Positions 50,961 to 58,559 of a stretch of 64,000 nt of DNA are shown here, piece after piece (within the stretch, counting starts at the first letter, position 1; each line of letters starts with the position of its first letter). The stretch is taken from NCBI RefSeq assembly GCF_900105245.1, contig NZ_FNSZ01000001.1, positions 558,001-622,000 on the forward strand. Direction: 5' to 3'. A program made the translations under genes and the position numbers. The notes under the pieces were generated by a model. It did no database searches, was not told the origin of the DNA, and saw only the letters and a list, made by a program, of their open reading frames with translations. The DNA comes from Streptomyces sp. 1222.5. Its GTDB lineage: Bacteria > Actinomycetota > Actinomycetes > Streptomycetales > Streptomycetaceae.

Positions 50961-52001
50961 ATGTCAGGAACCCAGAACTACATCAACCACGTCGCCCTGG
51001 TGCTGGACGCAAGCTCGTCCATGAGACATCTGAGCAGCAAGGTCATCGAGGTCGCCGACCAGCAGATCGCCTATCTCGCCCGCCGGTCCAGGGAACTGGA
51101 CCAGGAGACCCGCGTCACGGTGTACGTCTTCGCCGACAAGGTGGAGTGCGTCATCTACGACAAGGACGTGCTGCGGATGCCGTCGCTGAAGCAGCTGTAC
51201 CGGGTCGGCGGCATGACGGCCCTGCTGGCGGCCGCGCTGAAGTCGCAGGCGGAGCTGGCACAGACGGCCCAACTGTACGGCGACCACAGCTTCCTGACGT
51301 TCGTCCTCACCGACGGTCAGGAGAACGCGAGTCACCGCTGTCCCGACGCCCCCACCAGGGATCCTCGTGAACTGGTGCGGGCCGTGGCCGAGATGATCGA
51401 GACGCAGCAGGACAACTGGACACTGGCCGTCCTCGTGCCGGACCAGATGGGCAAGCGCGAGGCCATGCGCTGCGGCTTCCCGAAGGACAACATCGCCATC
51501 TGGGACGCCACGAGCACCCAGGGTCTGGAGGAGGCCGGCCAGGTCATCCGGGAGGCCACCGAGAAGTTCATGGTGGGCCGCACCAAGGGCATCCGGGGGT
51601 CGCGCGCGGTGTTCTCCGTGGGCGCCGAGGCGGTCAACAAGGACACCATCAAGGCGGCCGGCCTCACTCCGGTGGATCCGACGCAGTACGAGCTGATCCC
51701 GGTGGCCCGGGACGCGGCGATCCGGGAATGGGTCGTGGAGAGCGGCCACACCTACCGCACGGGTGGCGCCTTCTACCAGTTGAGCAAGTCGGAGAAGATC
51801 CAGGCGCGGAAGCAGATAGCGGTGCTGGAGAAGAAGACGGACCGGGTGTACACGGGCCCGGAGGCCCGAGCCCTGCTCGGCCTGCCGGACGTGGAGGTGC
51901 GCGTCAAGCCGGACCACAACGACGACTTCACGATCTTCGTGCAGAGCACCAGCGTGAACCGGAAGCTGGTGCCGAACACCCGTCTGCTGCTGATGAACTG
52001 A
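50961..52001 (+). CDS. von Willebrand factor A-domain protein
   Basis: A 346-residue protein from the ATG at 50961 after GGGGGAG. The N-terminal VWA domain (about 8-190) shows the MIDAS metal site: NHVALVLDASSSMRHLSSKV (D-x-S-x-S) and FLTFVLTDGQENA (conserved D and G). The C-terminal ~150 residues (RGSRAVFSVGAEAVNKDTIK, FTIFVQSTSVNRKLVPNTRL) are not recognised, but show a conserved-looking beta-rich end. No signal peptide or membrane helix is present, so it is probably cytoplasmic and mediates Mg-dependent protein interaction. It could work with a chaperone or kinase, not present nearby. Confidence 0.85.
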   Translation: MSGTQNYINHVALVLDASSSMRHLSSKVIEVADQQIAYLARRSRELDQETRVTVYVFADKVECVIYDKDVLRMPSLKQLYRVGGMTALLAAALKSQAELAQTAQLYGDHSFLTFVLTDGQENASHRCPDAPTRDPRELVRAVAEMIETQQDNWTLAVLVPDQMGKREAMRCGFPKDNIAIWDATSTQGLEEAGQVIREATEKFMVGRTKGIRGSRAVFSVGAEAVNKDTIKAAGLTPVDPTQYELIPVARDAAIREWVVESGHTYRTGGAFYQLSKSEKIQARKQIAVLEKKTDRVYTGPEARALLGLPDVEVRVKPDHNDDFTIFVQSTSVNRKLVPNTRLLLMN

Positions 52002-52340
52002 CGCCTCGAAGGTCCGCCGCGCTTACGTGATCCCCCCGGGTGGCCGTCAAGGCGCCGCCGCCCTGGCCGGCCTCGATCGGGGCCGGCCGCTCGCCTCACG
52101 TGACGGGTCCTCGGCCACCGGGCGCAGGCGTATGGCGGCGTCAAGGCCGGGGCCGGGGGCCGGGCTCAGGGGGTGATGTCGCCGCCGGAGGCCTGGACGA
52201 GGTGGCGGACGACGGGCAGGCCGAGGCCGAGCAGGACCAGGTCCGGGGCGCCTCGGTGCCGGCCAGTCCGGCGGCACCGGTGCGGGCGTGGTCCACGGGA
52301 CAACTGCATCGGCGGAGGACGGGGTTCGGCATGCCGAAGG
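52002..52340. other. 339-bp region with no intact gene; histidine-kinase-like C-terminal fragment
   Basis: No complete gene is found. On the minus strand around 52168-52250, a short frame reads LGLGLPVVRHLVQASGGDIT before a stop. This resembles the last G-box of a histidine kinase and suggests a decayed kinase end. The evidence is only about 25 codons. Confidence 0.35.
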
Positions 52341-53792
52341 TCAGCGAGCGCGGGGCAGGCTGATCCGGAAGGCGGCCCCTCCGGCGGGGGCGTCGGTCAG
52401 GGTCAGGGTCCCGTCGTGGCGGCTGACGACGTCGCGGGCGATGGCCAGGCCCAGGGCGGCTCCGCCCTCGTCGCGGCTACGGCCCTCGTCGAGGCGGACG
52501 AACCGTTCGAAGACACGCGTGCGGTCGGCCGGGGCGACGCCGTCTCCGTCGTCGGCCACGGTCAGCACGACGGCGTCGCCCACGGCGTCCACGGTCACGG
52601 TGATGCCGGTGGACGCATGCCGCTGGGCGTTGTCCAGCAGGTTCCCCAGCACCCGGGAGAGCTGGTTCCTGCTGCCCTTCACCTCCAGTGCGGTGTCGGC
52701 GGCGGTGACGGCGGGGGTGATGCGGTCGATCCGCGCCCGCCGTGCCACCTCTTCCCGCACCAGGGCATCCAGGTCGACCAGGGTGTCCAACGGCCGCTCG
52801 CCGGCGTCGAGGCGGGCGAGCAGCAGCAAATCGGCGGCCAGGTGCTGGAGGCGCACGACGTCCTGCAGCAGGTCGGGCACGTCGAGCAGCTCGGAGTGCT
52901 GTTCCGCCACCTCCAGTTGGGTGCGCAGGGAGGCGATGGGGCTGCGCAGTTCGTGGGAGGCGTCGGCGACGAAACGGTGCTGGCGCTCCACCGACTGCTC
53001 CAGCGCCGCCAGGGTCTGGTTGGTGGTGCGTGCCAGCCGGGCGATCTCGTCGCGCGAGCCGGGCTCGGGCACCCGGCGGGCCAGGTCGCCGCTGCCGGTG
53101 ATCTCCGCCATCTCCGCCCGGATGCCCTCCACCGGCCCGAGCGCTCGCCGCGTGACCAGCCAGGTGACCCCCGCGACGACGACGAGGAGACACGGCAGAC
53201 CTGTCAGCATCGCGCGGACGACCTGGTCCGACGTGGCCTGTTCGTCCGCCAGCGAGGCCCCCGCGTACACGGTGTAGGTACGGCCGTCGTACGTCGTTCC
53301 CTGGACGGCCGCGAACCGGTACTCGTGGGACTCGTCGCCCACCCGCACGGTGAGCGTCCTGCGTCCGACCTCGGTGCCGACCTTGCCGCGCGCCGGGGTG
53401 CTGTCGTGCCCGTGGTCGTCGTTGTCGTCGTCGTCCTCGTGCCTGCCGCCCGACGCCGTGCCCTCGGGTGCGGGTGCGGGCGCGTAGTCGCTGATCACGC
53501 CGCGGCCGCGCAGTTCGTCACCGGCGGCCACTACCTTGCCCGACGCGTCGGCGACCTGCACGAGGTCGTCCTCGTCGTCGGGCAGGTCGAGGGTGCCGAA
53601 GTCGCCGTTCAGCGCGGCCTGGGCACCCGCCACGGTGCGGGCGGTGACCTCGGCCTCCAGGCCGGCCCGCTCGGTGAGGTTGTGCCGCAGGACGGCGACG
53701 ACGAGGATGCCCGCGGCGACGAGAGCGATCGAGACGACCGCGGTGGCGGCCAGCGCGGCGCGGGCGCGCACGGAGGCGAACGGTCTAGGCAT
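52341..53792 (-). CDS. Sensor histidine kinase with Asp/His-rich extracytoplasmic loop
   Basis: A 483-residue protein. Helix 1 (about 14-36), a large extracytoplasmic domain (37-195) with an unusual acidic/His tract (HEDDDDNDDHGHD, residues 118-130), and helix 2 (196-215) are followed by a HAMP domain, HisKA with RFVADASHELRSPIASLRTQ (phospho-acceptor His280) and HATPase with NLLDNAQRHAS, ADDGDGVAP and GLAIARDVVSRHDGTL. The Asp/His tract could bind a metal or cationic ligand. Its start overlaps the response regulator's stop by 8 bp, and a PepSY-domain gene lies divergent upstream, as in known PepSY-linked two-component systems. Confidence 0.93.
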   Translation of the reverse strand: MPRPFASVRARAALAATAVVSIALVAAGILVVAVLRHNLTERAGLEAEVTARTVAGAQAALNGDFGTLDLPDDEDDLVQVADASGKVVAAGDELRGRGVISDYAPAPAPEGTASGGRHEDDDDNDDHGHDSTPARGKVGTEVGRRTLTVRVGDESHEYRFAAVQGTTYDGRTYTVYAGASLADEQATSDQVVRAMLTGLPCLLVVVAGVTWLVTRRALGPVEGIRAEMAEITGSGDLARRVPEPGSRDEIARLARTTNQTLAALEQSVERQHRFVADASHELRSPIASLRTQLEVAEQHSELLDVPDLLQDVVRLQHLAADLLLLARLDAGERPLDTLVDLDALVREEVARRARIDRITPAVTAADTALEVKGSRNQLSRVLGNLLDNAQRHASTGITVTVDAVGDAVVLTVADDGDGVAPADRTRVFERFVRLDEGRSRDEGGAALGLAIARDVVSRHDGTLTLTDAPAGGAAFRISLPRAR

Positions 53793-54471
53793 GACGGCCC
53801 CCGTCGGCTTCCAGCCGGTAGCCCGCTCCGCGCAGGGTCGTGATCGACCGCCGTCCGAAGGGCACGTCGATCTTTCGGCGCAGGGCGCTGACGTAGACCT
53901 CGACGATGTTGGGGTCGCCGTCGTAGGCGAAGTCCCATACGTGATCGAGGATGTCGCTCTTCGACACCACCTGCCCGGCGTGCACGGCGAGGTGTTCCAG
54001 CACCGCGAACTCCTTGGCCGTCAGGGCGATGTCCGCCCCGGCGCGCTCCGCGCGCCTCGCGGCGGGGTCGACCGTCAGGTCCCCGATGCGCAGCACCTGG
54101 ACGCCGGCCCGGGTGCGGCGGCGCAGCAGCGCGCGGATACGGGCGAGCAGCACCACGTACGAGAACGGCTTGGTGAGGTAGTCGTCCGCGCCGGTGTCGA
54201 GGCCCTCCGCCTCGTCGTACTCACCGTCCTTGGCGGTGAGCATGAGGATCGGGGTGTCGTGGCCCGCGGCCCGCAACTGTGCGCACACGCGGTAGCCGTT
54301 GAGGCCGGGCAGCATGATGTCGAGGACGATCAGGTCGTAGTCCTGCTCCCGCGCGAGATGCAGACCTGTGACGCCGTCATGGGTGACGTCCACGGCGAAG
54401 CCCTCGGCACCGAGTCCACGGGCCAGGGCGGTGGCGAGACGTCTCTCGTCCTCGACGATCAGCAGGCGCAT
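53785..54471 (-). CDS. OmpR-family response regulator
   Basis: A 228-residue protein from the ATG at 54471. Receiver: IVEDERR (acidic pair), phospho-acceptor Asp51 in DLIVLDIMLPGLNGYRV, KPF in DDYLTKPFSYVVLLAR. Winged helix: ALTAKEFAVLEHLAVHAGQV, DFAYDGDPNIVEVYVSALRR, TLRGAGYRLEA. It is coupled to the overlapping kinase gene. The divergent region upstream contains three phased CTCCAGG-like repeats that are plausible binding sites for this regulator. Confidence 0.95.
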   Translation of the reverse strand: MRLLIVEDERRLATALARGLGAEGFAVDVTHDGVTGLHLAREQDYDLIVLDIMLPGLNGYRVCAQLRAAGHDTPILMLTAKDGEYDEAEGLDTGADDYLTKPFSYVVLLARIRALLRRRTRAGVQVLRIGDLTVDPAARRAERAGADIALTAKEFAVLEHLAVHAGQVVSKSDILDHVWDFAYDGDPNIVEVYVSALRRKIDVPFGRRSITTLRGAGYRLEADGGRHA

Positions 54472-54504
54472 GCCTCCAGCGCCGCAGACCCTTGCTGAAG
54501 GGAT

Positions 54505-54532
54505 CTCCAGGAACCTCCAGCGTGGCTTCAGG
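54505..54532. promoter_or_regulatory. Phased direct repeats, candidate response-regulator binding site
   Basis: Three heptamers, CTCCAGG (54505), CTCCAGC (54515) and CTTCAGG (54526), are spaced 10 and 11 bp, i.e. one helix turn apart. They lie between the divergent two-component operon (start 54471) and the PepSY gene (start 54631). Tandem phased direct repeats are typical OmpR-family sites. Confidence 0.55.
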
Positions 54533-54630
54533 ATCGCTCGTCGATGGTGGTCGGCGTCGGGACGGCACACACCGTCCCGCACTCGTCCAGAGCCTCGTCC
54601 GGAGGCTCGTCCGAGAAGGGAGACTTCCTC

Positions 54631-55311
54631 ATGAGGGCTCGTTCGCACACGCCGGCCGGTCGTCGGCGCACCGTCGCCACCGTGCTCGCGGCCACGGTGG
54701 TGCTCGGCGGCGCGGGGGCCGCGACCGCCGTCGCCTTCGCCGAGGACGGCGATCACAGGGGGTTGGAGACGGCCGCGGCCGGCTCGGCCGGGACCGACCG
54801 CGACGACCACGGCGACCACGGCAGTGACCGCACGATCGTCAAGGCCGGCAAGGTCGATCTGAAGCAGGCCGTGGCGGATGCCACCCGGTCCACGGCGGGC
54901 ACGGTCACCGAGATCGAACTCGACGACAGCCTGAGCAAGCCGGTCTGGAAGGCCGAGGTCGTCGACGCCAGGGGCACCGAGCGCGAGTTCACCGTCGACG
55001 CCACCGACGGCATGGTCACCGCCACCGCCACGGCGAAGGACGACGACTCCGACGATGACGCCGCCCTCGCCAAGTCCGCGGGGACCGACGTGACCAGGGC
55101 CGTGGACGCGGCGCTCGCCAGGATCAAGGGCACCGCGACCGCGGCGGAACTCGAAGGCGAACACGGCACGCCCGTCTGGCACGTCGACGTGACGGACGCA
55201 AAGGGTCGCGACCACGAGGTCACCGTCGGGGCCCGGTCCGGCAAGGTCACGGCCTCGGAGGCCGACGACCACCACCGGCACGGCGACTCCGACGACCGCG
55301 ACGACGACTGA
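54631..55311 (+). CDS. Secreted/membrane PepSY-domain protein
   Basis: A 226-residue protein from the ATG at 54631, ten nt after GAAGGGAG. It has a signal peptide or anchor (TVATVLAATVVLGGAGAATA, then VAFAEDGDH), followed by two PepSY modules: about 72-130 (VDLKQAVADATRSTAGTVTE, KPVWKAEVVDARG) and about 145-205 (VTRAVDAALARIKGTATAAE, TPVWHVDVTDAKGRD). The C-terminal tail is Asp/His rich (HHRHGDSDDRDDD), echoing the acidic/His tract of the neighbouring kinase's sensor. PepSY proteins inhibit or modulate partner proteins at the cell surface. Divergent expression from the two-component system suggests it is its target gene. Confidence 0.88.
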   Translation: MRARSHTPAGRRRTVATVLAATVVLGGAGAATAVAFAEDGDHRGLETAAAGSAGTDRDDHGDHGSDRTIVKAGKVDLKQAVADATRSTAGTVTEIELDDSLSKPVWKAEVVDARGTEREFTVDATDGMVTATATAKDDDSDDDAALAKSAGTDVTRAVDAALARIKGTATAAELEGEHGTPVWHVDVTDAKGRDHEVTVGARSGKVTASEADDHHRHGDSDDRDDD

Positions 55312-55772
55312 CGGCAGAGGACGGAGGTACTGGTGTACTGACGTGCCGCGAACCGGGCGGGGACCGCTCCGGCGGACACCCCCGCCCCGCCCGGACCCCA
55401 CTGGCTCACGGATTGCGATGCGAAACGACGGCAATCTCGTTGCCACGAACGGGGGTTGACCGGCCCGGTCAGAGCGGCTGCCCGACGGAGGGGTCGCCGG
55501 TGTCTCAGGAAGTCGAACGTCCCAAAGCCCTCGTCGTGTCCCACAAAGTAGACGGAACCCCTGAAGCCGCCGCCGCCGAACACCTCGTAGAGCTCCTTGG
55601 AGTCCTCTGGCAGCGGAACCCCCGGCTTCCCCTCGATCGCCGCCCAGTCGACGGAGAACGTGCCCGTCAGGCCCTTGACCGGGTGCCGCTTCGACGGAGG
55701 ATGGGGCAGAGAGGGTCTGCGTGGTGAAGTGTAGGACTCTGACAACTCCGACAGCAGGGAGCGTTTCTTCCG
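55312..55772. other. 461-bp region holding a SUKH remnant and the promoter of the histone-like gene
   Basis: Apart from the fragment described separately at 55505-55700, no gene is recognised. GC content is slightly lower than in neighbouring genes. The ribosome site AGGGAG of the downstream histone-like gene lies at 55756-55761. Confidence 0.5.
55505..55700 (-). pseudogene. SMI1/KNR4 (SUKH)-type protein remnant
   Basis: The minus strand encodes SKRHPVKGLTGTFSVDWAAI, then VPLPEDSKELYEVFGGGGFR and VYFVGHDEGFGTFDFLR. The W-x(5)-G-x-x-L/V-P-x-D pattern followed by Y and F-G-G-G is the hallmark of the SUKH superfamily N-terminal part, which includes immunity proteins of contact-dependent and polymorphic toxin systems. 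There is no start codon, no C-terminal half and no ribosome site, so it is a remnant. No matching toxin gene is seen. Confidence 0.55.
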
Positions 55773-56555
55773 ATGGCCGCACAGCCCGCACGCCCTGAGA
55801 GCAGCGGTCCCGAGACCGCCTCGGTCATGGATGTCTCGCCGTTCAAGCCTTCTCTCGTCAAAGCGGTGTTCAGGGACGTGACCCCGATGCACCTCTCTCG
55901 ATCAGCCGCGTGGGCCGCCGCGTCGGTGACGCGGACCGTGCTGAAGGAGATCATCGACGGCGCGAGGAGTGCGGCGGCGGAACAGGCCCGGAAGAAGCTG
56001 ATTCCCGGGGACCTTCTCTCGGCGATCGAGCGGAACGTCGAGCTCGAGGTGGGGGTCGAGTGGTACGACCACAGCCCGACGTTCCAAGGCCTGACCGGTG
56101 TCCTGTACGACGCCGAGGGTGTCATCGTGCCTTCTCGTAAACGCAGCAGGTCGCGCAAACCGAGTGCTGTGGTCGGTGCCCACAGGTTCGAGGCCGGGGT
56201 CAGGAAGCTGCTGCGGAGCCAGGGGACGACGGCCGTCCCAGCGCTGGTCCGCGACCTGGACGGAATCGCGAGCGTGTTCCTGACGGACCTCGCCCGGGAC
56301 GCGGCCAGGGTCGTCCGAGAGGGCGGGGTCAGACGTGTTGGTACGGTCACCCTGGTGATGTCGGGTGAACCGGCCCCACCTCCGTCCCTCAAGGATTCCT
56401 TCCGGGCCCCGGCCGCCCGCAGGGAGGACGGGCGGACCATCGGCAGGGATGACGTCCTTGCCGCCACCACGATTCAGTTGTTCGGCGGCAACCTCAGGCA
56501 GCGAGCCCTCACCGAAGCACGCGAGGCGACACAGAGTCAGCGCCGGTCTCGATGA
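55773..56555 (+). CDS. Histone doublet: H2A-like then H2B-like histone folds
   Basis: A 260-residue protein from the ATG at 55773, 11 nt after AGGGAG. Residues 24-125 follow the histone H2A layout: an alpha1 with FKPSLVKAVF, a long alpha2 AAWAAASVTRTVLKEIIDGA, then KKLIPGDLLSAIERNVEL (H2A: RIIPRHLQLAIRNDEEL) and a docking-like tail LTGVLYDAEGVIVPSRKR (H2A: GGVLPNIQAVLLPKK). Residues 137-255 follow H2B: alpha1 FEAGVRKLLRS, alpha2 LDGIASVFLTDLARDAARVV, a ~40-residue insertion, then TIGRDDVLAATTIQLFGGNL and RQRALTEAREATQ (H2B: [23 protein letters not shown]). The Lys/Arg linker 121-129 is basic. It probably compacts DNA or is an effector. Slightly lower GC suggests transfer. A lipoprotein gene follows 20 bp later. 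Function is inferred from sequence pattern only. Confidence 0.72.
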   Translation: MAAQPARPESSGPETASVMDVSPFKPSLVKAVFRDVTPMHLSRSAAWAAASVTRTVLKEIIDGARSAAAEQARKKLIPGDLLSAIERNVELEVGVEWYDHSPTFQGLTGVLYDAEGVIVPSRKRSRSRKPSAVVGAHRFEAGVRKLLRSQGTTAVPALVRDLDGIASVFLTDLARDAARVVREGGVRRVGTVTLVMSGEPAPPPSLKDSFRAPAARREDGRTIGRDDVLAATTIQLFGGNLRQRALTEAREATQSQRRSR

Positions 56556-56575
56556 CGGTGCCGTTGAAGGGAATC

Positions 56576-57154
56576 ATGCACCGCTCCGCCACCATATCCA
56601 CCGCCCTCATCACCGTCTGCTGTCTCGCGCCTCTCACCGCCTGCACCGGCGGCGACAACAACAACAGCAGCCCGAAGCCGAGTGCGCGTGCGGCGCTCAA
56701 GCTGAACCAGAGCGCCGACACTGCCGGTGCCGGGGGCGGTGGGACCCTGCGTATCACCCCCGACACCGTGCTCTACCTCCGCAGGACGAGCAGCGGCACC
56801 CCCGAGCGCGACCTGTACGCCATCGTCACCTTCAGCGCCGAGAACCGCTCCAAGAGACCGGTGACGGCCACGACAAAGACCGGTGGCTTCCGCTGGAAGG
56901 CAGCCAACGGGCGCACCGTCAGCGCAGGGAACAGCAAGAGCGCGGCGAGGATCGCACCCACGGGTTTCGCCGACGGCGGCCCGACCGTCACCAGTGGCAC
57001 CTTCCGCAGAAACACTGTCGCCTTCGACATCACCAACGCGGAGAGGGGCGGCACCCTCCTGTACGTCGACGGCAACGGTGACGCCTTTCGATGGCAGATC
57101 CCCGCCACCAGTTCTGGGCGTGCCGTATCGGCGTTGAAGCTTGCTCTCACTTGA
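56576..57154 (+). CDS. Putative lipoprotein following the histone-like gene
   Basis: A 192-residue protein from the ATG at 56576, close after GAAGGGAATC; an in-frame ATG lies eight codons earlier. The signal sequence ends CCLAPLTAC, a lipobox with lipid anchor at the Cys. An Asn/Ser-rich linker precedes a beta-rich domain (TLRITPDTVLYLRRTSSGTP, YAIVTFSAENRSKRPVTATT, VAFDITNAERGGTLLYVDGN). The domain is unrecognised but resembles small surface-binding folds. It is co-directional with the histone doublet with a 20-bp gap, suggesting an operon. Confidence 0.7.
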   Translation: MHRSATISTALITVCCLAPLTACTGGDNNNSSPKPSARAALKLNQSADTAGAGGGGTLRITPDTVLYLRRTSSGTPERDLYAIVTFSAENRSKRPVTATTKTGGFRWKAANGRTVSAGNSKSAARIAPTGFADGGPTVTSGTFRRNTVAFDITNAERGGTLLYVDGNGDAFRWQIPATSSGRAVSALKLALT

Positions 57155-57296
57155 GTGATCCCCGAGCAGGGGATCCAACCCGAACCGCTTCCCTGTGGCG
57201 GAGCGGTGCAGATCCGTACCTTGGCCTCTTGAACCACCGATGGAGGTGAGTACGGATACTCAGGCTCCCCGGCCCGCGTTCGGGAAGGCTGGGTCA

Positions 57297-57482
57297 ATGA
57301 CCGCCTCCCGTCCGCACCGATACCCCGTCCTGCCGCGCGTACTGGGCGCGGCTGCCGCGGGAGCGGTACTGGCCACCGGTGCCCGGTGCTACCTCTCCTG
57401 GTCCGACCAGCACAGCGGCCGGGCCTGTCAGGCGACCGACAGCCTCTGCATGACCTGGTGGGACGTGACGGCCGTCCCCTGA
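57297..57482 (+). CDS. Small membrane protein, possibly frameshift-truncated
   Basis: A 61-residue frame from the ATG at 57297 after GGAAGG. It has a hydrophobic segment (VLPRVLGAAAAGAVLATGAR) and a Cys-containing second half (GRACQATDSLCMTWWDVTAV) ending at 57482. In the other frame, sequence continues LILTAAARTTVIEEMTARLG up to 57592, which could be the lost C-terminal continuation after a one-base change. No family is recognised. Confidence 0.4.
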   Translation: MTASRPHRYPVLPRVLGAAAAGAVLATGARCYLSWSDQHSGRACQATDSLCMTWWDVTAVP

Positions 57483-57668
57483 TCCTCACAGCCGCGGCCC
57501 GGACCACCGTCATCGAAGAGATGACGGCCCGCCTGGGCCCGGGGCCGGTTGCCGCCCCCACGACGGCGTACGTCTTTCGCGGCGCGTCCTGAGCGCAAGA
57601 GGGCCTGCGCCGGTACCCGCCGCGCCTGAGCGCGATCTGGCCCGGGCTACGCGACTACCGTGACCCCG

Positions 57669-58559
57669 TCACTCCGCGTCGGATAGACCACTCAACCAGG
57701 CCGCGAGAGCCGCGCCGATCTCGTCGGGGGCGTCCTCCTGCACCATGTGGCCGCCTCGGACGGTCAGGTGTGTCTGGTTCGGCCAGGCCCGGGCGACGGC
57801 CCGGTGCGAGGCGAACATGGCCCCCGGAACGGCCTCGATGAACAACTTGGGCACCGTCGACTTCGCCAGCCATGCGGCATAGCGCATGATCGCGTCGTGC
57901 ACCTCGCGCGGCTCGCCCGCGACGGGCACCTCGCGGGGCCACGTCAGCGTCGGCCTGCGCGATTCCCCGGGCTCCGCGTAAGGGCGGCGGTACACGGCCA
58001 TCTCCGCCTCCGACAGACCTCGCAGCACCTCCGTGGGCAGAACCTCCTCGACGAAGAAGTTCCGGTCGAGGACCATGCCCTCGCCCTCGGCGGAACGGAT
58101 CGCCCGGAAGACGGGCACCGCGGACTCCGGCCAGTCGCTCCAGGAGTCGATCGGGGCCACGAACGCCTCCATGTAGGCGATGGCCCGGACGGCGGAGGGG
58201 TGACGGTACGCCCAGTCGAAGCCCAGGGCCGAACCCCAGTCCTGCACCACCAGGATCACCCGCTCCCGCACACCCAGCGCCTGGAGGAGCGCGTCGAGGA
58301 AACGGCGATGCTCCACGAAGCGGTACGAGCCCGGTCCGCTGTCGGGGAGCTTCACGGAGTCCCCCATCCCGATCAGGTCGGGGGCGATGCAGCGGCCCTT
58401 GTCCACCAGGTACGGCAGCACGTTCCGCCAGACGTACGACGACGTCGGGTTGCCGTGCAGGAACACGATCGGATCGCCTTCGCCCTCGTCGACGTACGCC
58501 ATCTCGAGTCCGCCGACGTCGATACGGCGCTTCCGGTAGCGCTCCCCCGCCGAAATCAC
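57669..58559 (-). CDS. Haloalkane dehalogenase (HLD-II type)
   Basis: A 296-residue alpha/beta hydrolase from a GTG at 58559 after GAGGGG. It has every mark of the DhaA-like branch: HGNPTSSYVWRNVLPYLVDK with halide-stabilising Asn37, nucleophile Asp107 and halide-binding Trp108 in VVQDWGSALGFDWA, catalytic acid Glu131 in AYMEAFVAPIDSWSDWPESA, and catalytic His271 in GGHMVQEDAPDEIG. These enzymes hydrolyse carbon-halogen bonds of haloalkanes to alcohol, halide and proton. The lid domain between about residues 140 and 210 is intact. Its natural substrate in soil actinomycetes is usually unknown. Confidence 0.93.
   Translation of the reverse strand: MISAGERYRKRRIDVGGLEMAYVDEGEGDPIVFLHGNPTSSYVWRNVLPYLVDKGRCIAPDLIGMGDSVKLPDSGPGSYRFVEHRRFLDALLQALGVRERVILVVQDWGSALGFDWAYRHPSAVRAIAYMEAFVAPIDSWSDWPESAVPVFRAIRSAEGEGMVLDRNFFVEEVLPTEVLRGLSEAEMAVYRRPYAEPGESRRPTLTWPREVPVAGEPREVHDAIMRYAAWLAKSTVPKLFIEAVPGAMFASHRAVARAWPNQTHLTVRGGHMVQEDAPDEIGAALAAWLSGLSDAE

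Noticed and set aside
52168..52260. Histidine-kinase-like C-terminal fragment as a gene
   Set aside because: Only about 25 codons match a G-box; there is no start and no ATP-binding region. It is reported only as a possible remnant.
55773..56555. Reading the 260-residue protein as a transcription factor subunit or generic helical protein
   Set aside because: Generic helical proteins would not share the LIPGDLLSAIERN and LFGGNLRQRALTEA segments placed exactly as in H2A and H2B; histone doublet is the better explanation, though not proven.
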